Assembly: GCA_903878805.1 (NCBI GenBank)
Contig: CAIRJF010000022.1
Span: forward strand, 1 to 61,214
Length of the DNA: 61,214 nt
Direction of reading: 5' to 3'
Source: an uncultured Verrucomicrobia subdivision 3 bacterium
Lineage (GTDB): Bacteria; Verrucomicrobiota; Verrucomicrobiia; Limisphaerales; UBA11358
This document shows positions 10,375 to 20,655 of the stretch, in pieces (the first letter of the stretch is position 1; each line of letters opens with the position of its first letter). The notes beneath the pieces were generated by a model. It saw only the letters and a list, made by a program, of their open reading frames with translations, made no database searches and was not told where the DNA came from. The position numbers and the translations under genes are program-made.

Positions 10375-10476
10375 AACCACAGATGGACACGAATAAACAC
10401 GGATTAAATCCGATTTCATTCGTGAAATTCCTAACCGCCTTTTCCCATCTGTGTTCATCCGTGTTTATCTGTGGTT
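10375..10476. repeat. Imperfect inverted repeat of the AACCACAGAT type
   Basis: Two arms of about 31 bases face each other: 10375-10405 begins AACCACAGATGGACACG and 10445-10476 ends GTGTTTATCTGTGGTT. Their sequences match at most positions when one is reverse-complemented. The arms enclose about 39 bases. The unit fills the whole gap between the rpmE terminator and the prfA start, so prfA's upstream region is made of it. From memory, the AACCACAGATGAACACGG-type motif is common between genes in Verrucomicrobiota and Planctomycetota; I cannot check copy number here. Confidence 0.75.
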
Positions 10477-10484
10477 AAAATAAA

Positions 10485-11560
<1,076 letters not shown>

Positions 11561-11564
<4 letters not shown>

Positions 11565-12139
11565 GTTTACCCCCCTACATCAAAGGATTGATTTTCGACT
11601 GCGACGGCACGCTGGCCGACACGATGCCGCTGCACTGGCACGCGTGGCAGATGATCACGCAGCGCCACAATCTGCATTTTCCCGAAGACCGTTTTTATTC
11701 GCTCGGCGGCGTGCCGTCGCGCGATATTTTAAAAATGTTATCGGAGGAACAAGGTCGTCCGCTTGACCACATCGCCGTGGCGCACGAAAAGGAAAATGCC
11801 TATCTGCCGCTCATGGCGCGGGTCGAACCGATTCACGCCGTCGTGGAAATCGCGAAGGCGAATTTCGGAAAAATCCCGATGGCGGTCGCGTCTGGCGGCA
11901 CGCAGCCAATCATCATTGACGTGCTGGAACACTTGAAAATACGACATCTTTTCAACGCTGTTGTGACCAGCGAGATGGTGAAAAATCAGAAACCCGCGCC
12001 GGATATTTTTCTGGAGGCTGCGCGCCGCATTGGTGTGGAGCCGCAATTTTGCCGCGCCTACGAGGACACGGATTTGGGGTTGCAGGCGATTCGTTCTGCC
12101 GGGATGGACGCGGTGGATGTGCGCAAGTTGCGCGCGTAA
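11561..12139 (+). CDS. HAD-superfamily phosphatase / beta-phosphoglucomutase-like
   Basis: A 192-residue haloacid dehalogenase-type hydrolase. The nucleophile motif is FDCDGTLADT at about residues 11-20, motif II is VASGGT, motif III is the lysine in KNQKPAPD, and motif IV is YEDTDLG. The cap insert after motif I is helical and short, as in the beta-phosphoglucomutase/phosphatase subgroup. The substrate cannot be read from sequence; small sugar phosphates are typical for this subgroup. It overlaps prfA (ATGA), an arrangement that suggests translational coupling but not a shared function. It converges on the CPBP protease gene with 6 bases between stop codons. Confidence 0.9.
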
Positions 12140-12145
12140 ATCAGT

Positions 12146-12850
12146 TCACCAAAATTGCCACGCGCCGCGCGTGACGACCCAGACGCCGAGCAGAAAGTTC
12201 GTAATGGCATGCGCGGTCATCGTGTCGCCGAGGCGATTCTTCCGCAGCACCAGCCATTGAAACGCCGCGCCGCAAAGGATGCCGGCCAGCCATTCGTTGT
12301 GGGAAAATCCAAAGACGAAAGCGGTGATAAAAAATGAGCGCGGCAAAAATTTATCCAGCGGCACGGATAAAAAGTTCTGGGTGGCGATGTAGCGATACAA
12401 AAAGGAGCGGTAAAAAACTTCCTCGATGGGCGGGACGATGAAGGTTGAGCCGAGAATTCTTGCCGCGATAAACAGCCACGCCAGCGCGGAAGCGCTGCCG
12501 AATTGTTTGTTGGGATTCCATGCGGCAGCAAATTTTTCCGGGGGATGCGAGAAACCGAGTTTCACCCACAAAGAATTTTGCGTCGTCCACTCACCGCTGA
12601 TGCCGATCCAAAGCGCAAAGACGCCGACGCCGACCAGCACGGCTTCCCAACTGAACGCCCAACGCATTTCAGTGATGACCGGGCGCATGGCCCAAACCAG
12701 TCCGGCACCGGCCACGGTTTTTGCGAGGTAAAGCCAGTAGGTTGAGGTTGCGCCGAATTTTCCCTGCGCCGCCGTGAGCAGCACGAATAGAATGAACGGA
12801 ACGGCGCGGGCGGCGGCGGGCGAGTTGCGAAATTTTTCCGAAAACCGCAT
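12146..12850 (-). CDS. CPBP-family intramembrane metalloprotease (CAAX-protease-like)
   Basis: A 234-residue membrane protein with about six to seven hydrophobic segments. The family's active-site motifs are present: EEVFYRSF (the EExxxR motif) at about residue 143, FGFSHNEW (FxxxH) at about 180 and TAHAITN near the end. Known relatives cut prenylated or bacteriocin-type peptides in the membrane. A subset of this family is recorded next to PEP-CTERM/exosortase loci, and I think this protein may belong to it because a PEP-CTERM protein lies 5 kb away and GspA/GspB-type genes are immediately upstream. It is the last gene of a three-gene minus-strand unit, 3 bases after gspB. Confidence 0.85.
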   Translation of the reverse strand: MRFSEKFRNSPAAARAVPFILFVLLTAAQGKFGATSTYWLYLAKTVAGAGLVWAMRPVITEMRWAFSWEAVLVGVGVFALWIGISGEWTTQNSLWVKLGFSHPPEKFAAAWNPNKQFGSASALAWLFIAARILGSTFIVPPIEEVFYRSFLYRYIATQNFLSVPLDKFLPRSFFITAFVFGFSHNEWLAGILCGAAFQWLVLRKNRLGDTMTAHAITNFLLGVWVVTRGAWQFW

Positions 12851-12853
12851 GGC

Positions 12854-13333
12854 TCAGTTGCCCATGCTGAGCTTGATGGCCTTGCCGTCCGTGCCGGTGA
12901 GGGTAACGGTGAATTTGGTAATTTCGGTCACGCGGTATTGCTGGAAGGTGTCGCCGATGCCGACGGTTTTGCCGTCCACGATGGCAGTGGGCGTGGTGGG
13001 TGAATAAAAAATTCCCTGCAACTGCGGGGCGTCCGGCGGGTTCAACTGGAGCGGCGGCGGCGGCGGCGGGACAATCGGCAGGGTGGCTTCGGCGGCCATT
13101 TGTGTAGCGATGACCGGGTCGGGCGGCGCGGTGACGATGGCATGGACGGAATGATGCGCGACGGCCCAGCCGATTAAAAATATTACGGCGAAAATCAGAA
13201 AGATGACGATGGCGGGAGCCAGCCAGACGTTGACCGGTTCCTTGGCGGGCGGGACGGGTGGCAAGGGATTTTTGGGGTCGCGCGGCGTGTGGTTGTGGCG
13301 CGCACGTTTCAAGGCGTCGTTGATGAGGCTCAT
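12854..13333 (-). CDS. gspB: GspB-like secretion accessory protein
   Basis: A 159-residue single-pass inner-membrane protein. It opens with MSLINDALKRAR, the hallmark N-terminus of GspB/ExeB-type proteins. A proline-rich stretch, one transmembrane helix (about residues 36-56) and a second proline run (PPPPPP) follow. The periplasmic C-terminal domain (LQGIFYSPTTPTAIVDGKTVGIGD onward) matches the GspB/PulB fold that helps secretins insert. Its ATG overlaps the stop of the gspA-type ATPase (ATGA). In Aeromonas, ExeA and ExeB form a complex that remodels peptidoglycan for the type II secretin; the type II operon here lies 25 kb away. Confidence 0.85.
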   Translation of the reverse strand: MSLINDALKRARHNHTPRDPKNPLPPVPPAKEPVNVWLAPAIVIFLIFAVIFLIGWAVAHHSVHAIVTAPPDPVIATQMAAEATLPIVPPPPPPLQLNPPDAPQLQGIFYSPTTPTAIVDGKTVGIGDTFQQYRVTEITKFTVTLTGTDGKAIKLSMGN

Positions 13334-14145
13334 GAGTGTAAGTTTCCTTCCAGTTCACGGATGGCGCGGCCGACCATCCAGTAATTGATGCGGTTGCTGC
13401 GCTCGACATATCCGGCCAGCAGCGCCTTGTCGCACAGTGCATTCACCAACCGGGGAATACCGCCGCTGTAACGAAACACCCGCCACACCGCCGGCGTGGT
13501 GAAGCTGGGCATCCCGCGCGACCCCGCCAGCGCGAGCCGGTGGTGAATGTATTGCCCAACCTCCGCACACGTCAACGCATTCAAATGATACCGAACTGTG
13601 ATGCGCTGGCGCAATTGTTTCAAACGCGGGCTGTTCAAGCGGTCGCGCAATTCCGGCTGGCCCATCAAAACAATTTGCAGCAGCTTGCGGTCGTCCGTCT
13701 CGATGTTGGAAATCAGCCGCACCTGCTCCAGCAAATCTTCCGTCAAATTCTGCGCCTCGTCCACGATTAAAACCGTCTCGCGCCCGGCCAAGGTCTGCTT
13801 CAGCAAATAATCGCTGATGGTGGCGACGGTTTCCATGCGGTCCTTGCCTTTGACTTCGAGGCCGTATTCGGTGGCGATGGCCTTCATCAATTCATCGCCG
13901 CTCAAGACGGGGTTCAAAATCAGCGCGGTGGAGAAACGCGCGTCGAGGTGTTCCAGCAGCGCGCGGCAGAGCGTGGTCTTGCCCGCGCCGACCTCGCCGG
14001 TGAGCTGCACGAAGCCCTTGCGTTCACGAATCCCGTAGAGCAGATGGTTGAACGCCTCGCGATGTTTGTTGCTGTGGAAAAGAAAGCGCGGGTTCGGCGT
14101 GATGTCGAACGGCGGCAGCTTCAATCCATAAAACTCCAAATACAC
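13330..14145 (-). CDS. gspA: GspA/ExeA-like AAA ATPase
   Basis: A 271-residue AAA+ ATPase of the ExeA/GspA family. The start MYLEFYGLKLPPFDITPNPRF is typical, Walker A is GEVGAGKTT at about residue 50, Walker B is VLIVDEAQNL at about 128, and the QPELRDRL sensor region follows. It lacks the long C-terminal peptidoglycan-binding half of full-length ExeA, which puts it with the shorter variants described in PEP-CTERM loci. It heads a unit with gspB and the CPBP protease and diverges from the signalling phosphatase at 14289. Anchoring to the membrane would depend on GspB. Confidence 0.88.
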   Translation of the reverse strand: MYLEFYGLKLPPFDITPNPRFLFHSNKHREAFNHLLYGIRERKGFVQLTGEVGAGKTTLCRALLEHLDARFSTALILNPVLSGDELMKAIATEYGLEVKGKDRMETVATISDYLLKQTLAGRETVLIVDEAQNLTEDLLEQVRLISNIETDDRKLLQIVLMGQPELRDRLNSPRLKQLRQRITVRYHLNALTCAEVGQYIHHRLALAGSRGMPSFTTPAVWRVFRYSGGIPRLVNALCDKALLAGYVERSNRINYWMVGRAIRELEGNLHS

Positions 14146-14243
14146 GCGTGCTTTCTAGCAAAAATCCCCGCCGCGCGCAAAGCAAAGGTTTTTCCAGAGC
14201 GCCAGCGGTCTGACCACGGCGGAGAACTCGATGCGTAACGCAC

Positions 14244-14271
14244 TTGCGGGCGGGCGCGAACCTTGTATTTT
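14244..14271 (+). promoter_or_regulatory. Weak candidate promoter of the PP2C phosphatase gene
   Basis: TTGCGG (14244-14249), a 16-base spacer and TATTTT (14266-14271) precede the ATG at 14289. The shape (16-base spacer, TATTTT) matches the rpmE candidate. The region 14146-14288 is the divergent gap with gspA. Confidence 0.3.
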
Positions 14272-14288
14272 CAACGGACGGTAATCGC

Positions 14289-16298
14289 ATGGAAAACAGT
14301 CCGCTGAAAATTTTGCTGGTCAGCAGCGACAAGGCGATGGCGCAGCGCGTCAGCGATTTGCTGCTGTGCGCCGCGCGTCCGGCGGAGGTGACGGTGGAGC
14401 TAACGGCGGATGCGGGGCTGGCCATGGCCGCGACGGTCAATTTTCACGTCATCCTGTTCGAGATTGCGCAAGCGAACACCGCCGCGCTCTTCCAAATCAC
14501 TTCCCTGACGACCAAAGCGCCGCAGCAGCCGGTCGTGGTCATCGGACCGACGGAGGACGAGAATTTTCTGGCAGAAGCGGTGTATGGCGGCGCGCAGGAT
14601 TATCTCGGCCGCGAGCAGCTCGCGACGGCAACGCTGTGGCACGCCATCCACTGCTCCATCGCACGCCAGCAGGAACGCATCGCGCTCGTGGAGGAAAAGG
14701 AAAATTACTACGGCCTGTTCGACCATCTGGTGGAAGGCATTTTCCGCACCACGCCGAATGGAAATTACCTGCTCGCGAACGTGGCGCTAGCGCGGATTTA
14801 CGGCTACGACTCGCCGGTCGAACTGATGGCGAACATCAAGGACATCGCCAACCGCCTTTACGTCGAGCCGAACCGCCGCGAGGAATTTGTGCGGCTGATG
14901 CAGGAGAACGACACGTTGACGGGCTTCGAGTCCAGAATTTTTCGCAAGGACGGCAGCATCATCTGGATCGCGGAGAACTGCCGCGCTGTCCGTGACCGGC
15001 AGGGCCAGTTGCTTTACTACGAGGGCACGGTTGAGGACATCACGCGTCAGCGCGAGGTGGAGGAGGCGTTGAAACATTCGGAGTCGCTCTATCATTCGCT
15101 GGTGGAAACGATGCCGCAGGGCGTTTTTCGCCGCGATCTGCAAGGGCGATTTACTTTCGCGAACCAAACTTACTGCAAATATTTCAGTCTGACGCCGGAA
15201 CAAATCATAGGGCGGACGGACTTCGATCATTTCCCCAAAGAACTCGCGGAAAAATACTGGCGCGACGATTTGAACATCATGGAAAAAGGCGTGACCGTGG
15301 AAATCATCGAGACTGCCCAGCCCAAAGGCGCTCCCGAAAAAGAATATCACCACGTCATCAAGACGCCACTCCGTGACCAGGACGGCAAGGTCATCGGCCT
15401 GCAAGGCATGGTCTGGGACATCACCCAGCAACGGCTCGCCGAGGAGAAAATCCGCCAGACCACCGCCGAGCTGGCCCGCAACCGGGAGGAATTGCGCGCC
15501 AAAAATCAGCTCATGGAGGAAAATCTCCGCGTGGCGGCCGACATCCAGCTCACCATGCTGCCGCAGGCGTATCCCACATTTCCGCCCACCGTCCCGGCGG
15601 AGCAGAGCGCCTTCCAATTCGTCCACCGCTACGAGCCCGCCGAATCCGTCAGCGGCGATTTCTTCAGCATCACCGCCATTTCTGACACCGAGGTTGGCGT
15701 ATTCATTTGCGACGTCACCGGCCACGGCGTTCGCGCCGCGCTCGTGACAGCAATGATCCGCGCGCTGGCCGAGGAACTGAAACCGCTCGCGCGCGACCCC
15801 GGAAATTTCCTCCGAAAATTGAATTACGACCTGTGCAGCATCCTCAAGAACACCGGTTCCCCGATGCTCACCACCGCCTTCTACGCCGTGGCGGACTGCC
15901 GCACCGGCGCGCTGCGTTTCGCCAATGCCGGCCATCCCAAGCCGCTTATCATCCGCCGCGCGCAGAACCAAATTGAGCCGCTCGCCAACGCCTCGGGACG
16001 CGGCCAACCCGCGCTCGGCCTGTTTGAAGACCCCACCTATCAGACCACGGAAACCATTTTGCATCCCGGCGATTTCCTAATGCTTTTCACCGACGGCCTC
16101 TACGAAGTGCAGGGCGAACACGAGGAACTCTATTCGCAGGAACGCCTGACGCTGGATGTAAAAAATCTCCTGCACCAGCCGCCGGGAATTCTGTTTGATG
16201 AATTGCTGCGCGTCATCCGCACCTTCGCCCTCAACGGCGAATTCGACGACGACGTCTGTCTCGTCGGCATGGATTTCATCGGGCCGCCTAAAATTTAA
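14289..16298 (+). CDS. Receiver-PAS-PAS-PP2C (RsbU/SpoIIE-type) phosphatase
   Basis: A 669-residue cytoplasmic signalling protein. An N-terminal receiver-like domain (about 1-125), two PAS domains (about 135-265 and 270-400), a short coiled coil ([20 protein letters not shown]) and a C-terminal PP2C-type serine phosphatase (about 430-665) follow in order. The phosphatase metal motifs are intact: [21 protein letters not shown] and DDDVCLV. The receiver is unusual: the phosphate-accepting Asp position reads ILFEI, so Glu replaces Asp, and the upstream acidic pocket reads SSD. It therefore probably cannot be phosphorylated. RsbU-type proteins usually dephosphorylate anti-sigma-factor antagonists; no such partner is adjacent. 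I chose ATG 14289; an upstream in-frame TTG at 14244 overlaps the candidate promoter. Confidence 0.9.
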   Translation: MENSPLKILLVSSDKAMAQRVSDLLLCAARPAEVTVELTADAGLAMAATVNFHVILFEIAQANTAALFQITSLTTKAPQQPVVVIGPTEDENFLAEAVYGGAQDYLGREQLATATLWHAIHCSIARQQERIALVEEKENYYGLFDHLVEGIFRTTPNGNYLLANVALARIYGYDSPVELMANIKDIANRLYVEPNRREEFVRLMQENDTLTGFESRIFRKDGSIIWIAENCRAVRDRQGQLLYYEGTVEDITRQREVEEALKHSESLYHSLVETMPQGVFRRDLQGRFTFANQTYCKYFSLTPEQIIGRTDFDHFPKELAEKYWRDDLNIMEKGVTVEIIETAQPKGAPEKEYHHVIKTPLRDQDGKVIGLQGMVWDITQQRLAEEKIRQTTAELARNREELRAKNQLMEENLRVAADIQLTMLPQAYPTFPPTVPAEQSAFQFVHRYEPAESVSGDFFSITAISDTEVGVFICDVTGHGVRAALVTAMIRALAEELKPLARDPGNFLRKLNYDLCSILKNTGSPMLTTAFYAVADCRTGALRFANAGHPKPLIIRRAQNQIEPLANASGRGQPALGLFEDPTYQTTETILHPGDFLMLFTDGLYEVQGEHEELYSQERLTLDVKNLLHQPPGILFDELLRVIRTFALNGEFDDDVCLVGMDFIGPPKI

Positions 16299-16311
16299 CA
16301 AACTAATTCCT

Positions 16312-17268
16312 ATGCCTACAAACCAACTCGACCAACTCAAACAGTTTACCGTCGTCGTCGCCGACACCGGCGATTTCGCCTCGCTCAAACAATTCGCCCC
16401 GCGCGACGCCACCACCAATCCCTCGCTCATTCTCAAGGCCGCGCAGATGCCGGACTATCAATTTCTCGTGGACAAAGCTATCGCTGACAACAAGGCGAAG
16501 TTCGCCGGCCAAGAATTGTTGGCGCATGTGCTCGACGATTTGACGGTTTTGTTTGGTTTGGAAATTTTGAAAATTGTTCCCGGACGCGTTTCGACGGAAA
16601 CCGATGCGAACTTTTCTTTCGATGCTGACGCGCTCGTGGCCAAGGGGAAATTATTTATCAAAAAATATGAAGCCGCCGGCATTCCGCGCGAACGCATTCT
16701 GGTGAAAATCGCTTCAACGTGGGAAGGCATTCGCGCCGGCGAAATGCTTCAGCGCGAAGGTATCAACTGCAACCTCACCCTGCTCTTCTCATTGCCACAA
16801 GCCGTCGCTTGCGCCGAGGCGAAAATCAAACTCATCTCGCCGTTTGTCGGTCGCATCATGGATTGGTATAAGGCGAAGGAGAAAAAAGATTTTGCGCCCA
16901 CCGAAGATCCCGGCGTCATTTCCGTGAAAGAAATTTATTCCTACTACAAAAAATTCGGCCACGCGACGGAAGTCATGGGCGCGAGCTTCCGCAACGTCGG
17001 CGAAATTCAGGAACTCGCTGGCTGCGATTTGCTGACCATTAGCCCGAATCTGCTGGCGGAATTACAGAAATCCGAAGCGCCGCTTACGCGTAAGTTGAGT
17101 CCCGAAATTGCGCGCGAATCCAAAATCGAGAAGCTGCCGCTGGACGAAAAAAAGTTCCGCTGGCTCTTCAACGAAAACGCAATGGCCACCGAAAAAACCG
17201 CCGAAGGCATCCGCGCGTTCAACGCCGACGCACAGAAACTCGCACAGTTCGTCGCGGCGAAGCTGTAA
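16312..17268 (+). CDS. tal: Transaldolase
   Basis: This 318-residue enzyme of the non-oxidative pentose phosphate pathway moves a three-carbon unit from sedoheptulose 7-phosphate to glyceraldehyde 3-phosphate. Family motifs are clear: [12 protein letters not shown] near residue 33, the Schiff-base lysine in [12 protein letters not shown] at about 132, and CNLTLLFS. Its length and sequence fit the TalB (E. coli) class rather than the short TalC/FSA class. I place the start at ATG 16312, 13 bases after the phosphatase stop; the same frame is open further upstream but overlaps that gene. A small hypothetical gene follows after 7 bases. Confidence 0.97.
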   Translation: MPTNQLDQLKQFTVVVADTGDFASLKQFAPRDATTNPSLILKAAQMPDYQFLVDKAIADNKAKFAGQELLAHVLDDLTVLFGLEILKIVPGRVSTETDANFSFDADALVAKGKLFIKKYEAAGIPRERILVKIASTWEGIRAGEMLQREGINCNLTLLFSLPQAVACAEAKIKLISPFVGRIMDWYKAKEKKDFAPTEDPGVISVKEIYSYYKKFGHATEVMGASFRNVGEIQELAGCDLLTISPNLLAELQKSEAPLTRKLSPEIARESKIEKLPLDEKKFRWLFNENAMATEKTAEGIRAFNADAQKLAQFVAAKL

Positions 17269-17275
17269 TCACAAA

Positions 17276-17671
17276 ATGGAAGAAGCGTGGAAAATTGTGC
17301 CGCAGCGTTCCATCGGCCCGTTATCTTTGGGCATGGAAGAAGGTGAATATGTTGCCTTGCTTGGTTTGCCATCGAAGGTTTTCAGAAGAACATCGGACGC
17401 TTCTCATGAAATTATCGCTTTTGATAATGCGCTTGTCCATTTAACAGTGGATTCTAAACGGTGTGTTGTCGGCATTTCAGTATTCAAACCTCGGCAGGTT
17501 TTTTTCGCTGGAGTTCAACTTCTTGGCCAGCCAATGAAGGTCGTTTACGATGATTTGAAGTTGGCCGGATTAGATTTTGTGCCGGTTGATGCTGGTTTGT
17601 GGTGCAAACAAGCTGGTGTTGTGCTTGTGGAAGTTGACGGCGCAATTGACGGTGTTGAACTCACGAATTGA
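17276..17671 (+). CDS. Hypothetical protein, RSIGPLSLGM type
   Basis: A 131-residue soluble protein without signal peptide or membrane segment. Its opening (WKIVPQRSIGPLSLGMEEGEYVALLG) has the look of small proteins in which a P-x-x-x-I-G-P-x-x-L-G-M motif precedes a short helix; I do not know a function for them and do not recognise this one further. The gene starts 7 bases after transaldolase and probably rides on the same message. Codon use is less GC-rich than in its neighbours (many T-ending codons), which hints at a different history. The start at 17276 follows the transaldolase stop; the same frame is open upstream inside it. Confidence 0.7.
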   Translation: MEEAWKIVPQRSIGPLSLGMEEGEYVALLGLPSKVFRRTSDASHEIIAFDNALVHLTVDSKRCVVGISVFKPRQVFFAGVQLLGQPMKVVYDDLKLAGLDFVPVDAGLWCKQAGVVLVEVDGAIDGVELTN

Positions 17672-17685
17672 CCGAAGCCTCAAAC

Positions 17686-17714
17686 TTGACTAACCAACCC
17701 GGAAAAATTAGTCT
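17686..17714 (+). promoter_or_regulatory. Candidate promoter of tRNA-His
   Basis: TTGACT (17686-17691), exactly 17 bases, then TAGTCT (17709-17714), placing the start of transcription a few bases before the tRNA. The -35 is strong and the -10 weak (3 of 6). Confidence 0.4.
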
Positions 17715-17726
17715 TTCAGGCCGGTT

Positions 17727-17802
17727 GGTGGTCGTAGCTCAATGGTAGAGTCCAAGCTTGTGGAGCTTGTTGTTGCGGGTTCGAATCCCGTCGGCCACCC
17801 CA
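17727..17802 (+). tRNA. tRNA-His (anticodon GTG)
   Basis: A full cloverleaf can be drawn. The acceptor stem is GTGGTCG with CGGCCAC (one G-T pair), the D-arm contains AGCTCAATGGTAGAG, the anticodon stem is CAAGC/GCTTG with loop TTGTGGA, giving GTG (His), and the T-arm contains GGGTTCGAATCCC. The extra G at -1 (17727) opposite C73 (17799) is the identity mark of tRNA-His, and the CCA end is encoded (17800-17802). It ends 2 bases before the cysA stop codon on the other strand. Confidence 0.96.
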
Positions 17803-17804
17803 CT

Positions 17805-18881
17805 TCAAATCGAATAGTCGTCCGAGAAGATTTTTACGTTCTTTAGCTCCACAAAAACTTGTTCACCCGGCTTCGGTGACAATTCCTGAAATAGTTCCTT
17901 GCTCAATTGCACGGTGAAAATTTCGCCGCTGTCTTGACGCTTCAATTGCAGATTGGCCACCGGACCGGCGGCATTTGAACGCACGACTAGCGCAGGCAAC
18001 GCCGGCCCCAGCGGCTGACGCGTCACGCGAATGTCGTGCGGACGCACAAACGCGACGGCGTCAGAATCCTTTTCACCGGTGGCATCCGGCGTGGCAAATT
18101 CTGTTCCGCCAATGACCATCGCGCCGTCTTTCACTCGACCGCTGAACAGATTTACGTTGCCAAGAAAATCGTAAACGAACGGCGACGCGGGACGGTCGTA
18201 AATTTCCTCCGGCGTGCCGATTTGCTCGATTTTGCCCGCGCGCAAAATGGCGACGCGATCGGAAACTTCCAGCGCCTCTTCCTGATCGTGCGTGACAAAC
18301 AAAGTCGTTACGTGGATTTCATCGTGTAACTGGCGCAGCCAGCGGCGCAATTCTTTCCGCACCTTCGCATCGAGCGCGCCAAACGGTTCGTCGAGCAGAA
18401 GAACTTTGGGCTCCACCGCAAGCGCGCGTGCAAGCGCTACGCGCTGGCGTTGACCGCCAGAAAGTTGCGAGGGAAAACGCTTTGCCATCGGCTCAAGCTG
18501 GATGAGTTTTAGCAATTTTTCCACGCGCGCGCGGATTTCATTTTCCGGTGGACGCGTCGTTTTTGGACGCACGCGCAGACCGAACGCGATATTTTCAAAC
18601 ACGCTCATGTGGCGAAACAACGCGTAATGTTGAAAGGCAAAACCGGCCTTGCGTTCGCTCGCGGGAATTTGCGTCACGTCTTCGCCGTAAAATAAAACCT
18701 GCGCTTCACCGGTGTTGTCAGGAAATTCCAAGCCCGCGATGGTGCGGAGCAATGTCGTTTTGCCGGAGCCTGACGGCCCGAGCAGCGCGACAAGTTCGCC
18801 GGATTCAACTTTTAGACTCACATTGTCGAGCGCGGTAAAATTACCGAACTTCTTCGTGACATTTTTTACTTCAACACTCAT
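17805..18881 (-). CDS. cysA: Sulfate/thiosulfate ABC transporter ATP-binding protein CysA
   Basis: A 358-residue ATPase that powers sulfate import with CysT and CysW. Walker A is GPSGSGKTT at about residue 35, the Q-loop is in FAFQHYALF, the signature is LSGGQRQR at about 140, Walker B is [12 protein letters not shown] and the switch His is in FVTHDQ. A C-terminal TOBE-like domain of about 110 residues, typical of CysA and MalK-type proteins, carries the VRPHDIRV motif. It is the last gene of the sulfate unit and its ATG overlaps the cysW stop codon by 4 bases. Substrate assignment rests on the linked sulfate-binding protein and on resemblance to CysA. Confidence 0.95.
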   Translation of the reverse strand: MSVEVKNVTKKFGNFTALDNVSLKVESGELVALLGPSGSGKTTLLRTIAGLEFPDNTGEAQVLFYGEDVTQIPASERKAGFAFQHYALFRHMSVFENIAFGLRVRPKTTRPPENEIRARVEKLLKLIQLEPMAKRFPSQLSGGQRQRVALARALAVEPKVLLLDEPFGALDAKVRKELRRWLRQLHDEIHVTTLFVTHDQEEALEVSDRVAILRAGKIEQIGTPEEIYDRPASPFVYDFLGNVNLFSGRVKDGAMVIGGTEFATPDATGEKDSDAVAFVRPHDIRVTRQPLGPALPALVVRSNAAGPVANLQLKRQDSGEIFTVQLSKELFQELSPKPGEQVFVELKNVKIFSDDYSI

Positions 18882-19804
18882 TTGGAAATTTCGATTTCGT
18901 TCAGCGCGGCGTTTTTGTGTTCCACCCAGGTTTTCAGACCGAGCGTGATCAGCGCGAGAAAAGCCAGCAACGATGCGACCGCAAACGCGCCGGTGAAATT
19001 ATAGTCATCATATAGCGCTTCGATGTGTAGCGGAATCGTATTGGTTTGGCCGCGAATTTTTCCACTCACGACGGACACCGCGCCGAACTCGCCCATCGCG
19101 CGGGCGTTGCACAGAATCACGCCGTAAATCAAACCCCATTTGATGTTGGGTAGCGTCACGCGCCAAAACGTTTGCCAACCGCTCGCGCCGAGCACGCGCG
19201 CAGCTTCTTCCTCGCTGCGACCTTGCGCTTGCATAAGCGGAATCAATTCGCGTGCAACAAACGGGAACGTGACAAAAATCGTCGCCAAAACAATTCCGGG
19301 AACGGCGAAAATAATTTTGAAATTGTGGTCGTTCAGCCAGTTTTGCAGCCATGGAAAATGCGGGTTGTCGGCATTCAAATAAAGTCCGAGCCAACCTTGT
19401 GCGCCGAAAACCAAAACGTAAATTAAGCCTGCAATTACTGGTGAAACAGAGAACGGCAAATCAATCAGCGTGAGCAAAATGTTTTTACCGGGGAAATCAA
19501 ACTTCGCGATTGCCCACGCGGCACAGACGCCAAAGACACAATTCAACGGCACGGCAATCGCCGCCGCCAGCAAGGTCAATTTGATGGCGCTCCAAGCATT
19601 TGGATCGCGCAAGGTTTCAAAATAAAATCCGATTCCTTTGGCGAACGCTTGCGTGAACACAAACACCAGCGGCAGGAACAAAAACAAACTCAAGAACACT
19701 AGCGCTACGCCAATGAGCGCGCGGCGCACGGCTGGCGGTTCGCTCGTCGTGTGACGATGCACGATGTTGTGCGGCGTATGAAATGTCGTGGCTGCGGGCG
19801 TCAT
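18878..19804 (-). CDS. cysW: Sulfate ABC transporter permease CysW
   Basis: A 308-residue inner-membrane permease with about six transmembrane helices. The ATPase-coupling loop ([21 protein letters not shown]) is at about residues 203-223 and is the standard EAA motif. An N-terminal extension of about 25 residues (rich in His and Thr) precedes the first helix and is unusual; an internal start further in is possible, but the ATGA overlap with cysT supports the given one. It pairs with CysT to form the membrane channel for CysA. Confidence 0.93.
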   Translation of the reverse strand: MTPAATTFHTPHNIVHRHTTSEPPAVRRALIGVALVFLSLFLFLPLVFVFTQAFAKGIGFYFETLRDPNAWSAIKLTLLAAAIAVPLNCVFGVCAAWAIAKFDFPGKNILLTLIDLPFSVSPVIAGLIYVLVFGAQGWLGLYLNADNPHFPWLQNWLNDHNFKIIFAVPGIVLATIFVTFPFVARELIPLMQAQGRSEEEAARVLGASGWQTFWRVTLPNIKWGLIYGVILCNARAMGEFGAVSVVSGKIRGQTNTIPLHIEALYDDYNFTGAFAVASLLAFLALITLGLKTWVEHKNAALNEIEISK

Positions 19805-20652
19805 GCGAGGTTATTGGTGTTGTAACGGTTCGTCCACCACTGCAGCACATTGATGGTGAGGAGCAGCACGAACGAGACGACGAGCATCACGACGGCGATG
19901 GCGGTGGCCTTGCCGTAATCGAACATATCGAGTTCGCCCATGATGATGACGGGTGTGATCTGCGTCTTCATCGGGATGTTGCCAGCGATGAAAATGACCG
20001 AACCGTATTCGCCCAGCGCGCGCGCAAACGCGAGCGCAAAACCCGTAAGCAGCGCGGGCGTGAGCATCGGCAGAACCACACGCCAAAAAACTTGCCAGCG
20101 ATTCGCGCCCAAACTGGACGCGGCTTCTTCGAGTTCGGGATCAAGGTCTTCCAGAATCGGTTGAACGGTTCGCACAATAAATGGCAGACCGATAAACGTG
20201 AGCGCAATGAAAATTCCCAGCTGCGTGTTCGCGGCTTTGATGCCGAGCGGTTCGAGCAGTTGACCAATCCAACCGGTTTTGGAATAGAGCGCGGCGAGCG
20301 TGATGCCAGCCACGGCGGTTGGCAGCGCGAACGGCAAATCCACGAGCGCATCCACGATTTTTTTGCCAAAAAATTCGTAGCGCACCAAAACCCACGCGAC
20401 GATGAGGCCGAAAATGACGTTCACCAAAGCGGCAAGAAACGATGCCCCAAACGTCAGACGATACGAGGCCATCGCGGTGGGCATAGTGATGGTCTGCCAA
20501 AATTGCGGCCACGTGAGCGTGGTCGTCTTCCAAAAAACGGCCGCGAGCGGAATCAACACAATCAGCCCAAGGTAAAAAAGCGTGAAGCCGAGCGTCAGTT
20601 TGAAGCCCGGCAGCACGCGAATTTTTCTGGCCCTGATACGCTGGTTCGCCAC
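19801..20652 (-). CDS. cysT: Sulfate ABC transporter permease CysT (CysU)
   Basis: A 283-residue permease with about six transmembrane helices and the EAA loop [22 protein letters not shown] at about residues 177-198. The opening ([29 protein letters not shown]) is close to CysT proteins of Gram-negative bacteria. It lies 3 bases after the M14-type gene, and its stop overlaps the cysW start. Together with CysW and CysA it forms the inner-membrane sulfate pump. Confidence 0.94.
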   Translation of the reverse strand: MANQRIRARKIRVLPGFKLTLGFTLFYLGLIVLIPLAAVFWKTTTLTWPQFWQTITMPTAMASYRLTFGASFLAALVNVIFGLIVAWVLVRYEFFGKKIVDALVDLPFALPTAVAGITLAALYSKTGWIGQLLEPLGIKAANTQLGIFIALTFIGLPFIVRTVQPILEDLDPELEEAASSLGANRWQVFWRVVLPMLTPALLTGFALAFARALGEYGSVIFIAGNIPMKTQITPVIIMGELDMFDYGKATAIAVVMLVVSFVLLLTINVLQWWTNRYNTNNLA

Positions 20653-20655
20653 GGT

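Noticed and set aside
14787-16064. 425-codon minus-strand open frame opposite the PP2C protein
   Set aside because: No domain and shadow-like composition, while the PAS and PP2C motifs on the plus strand are intact.
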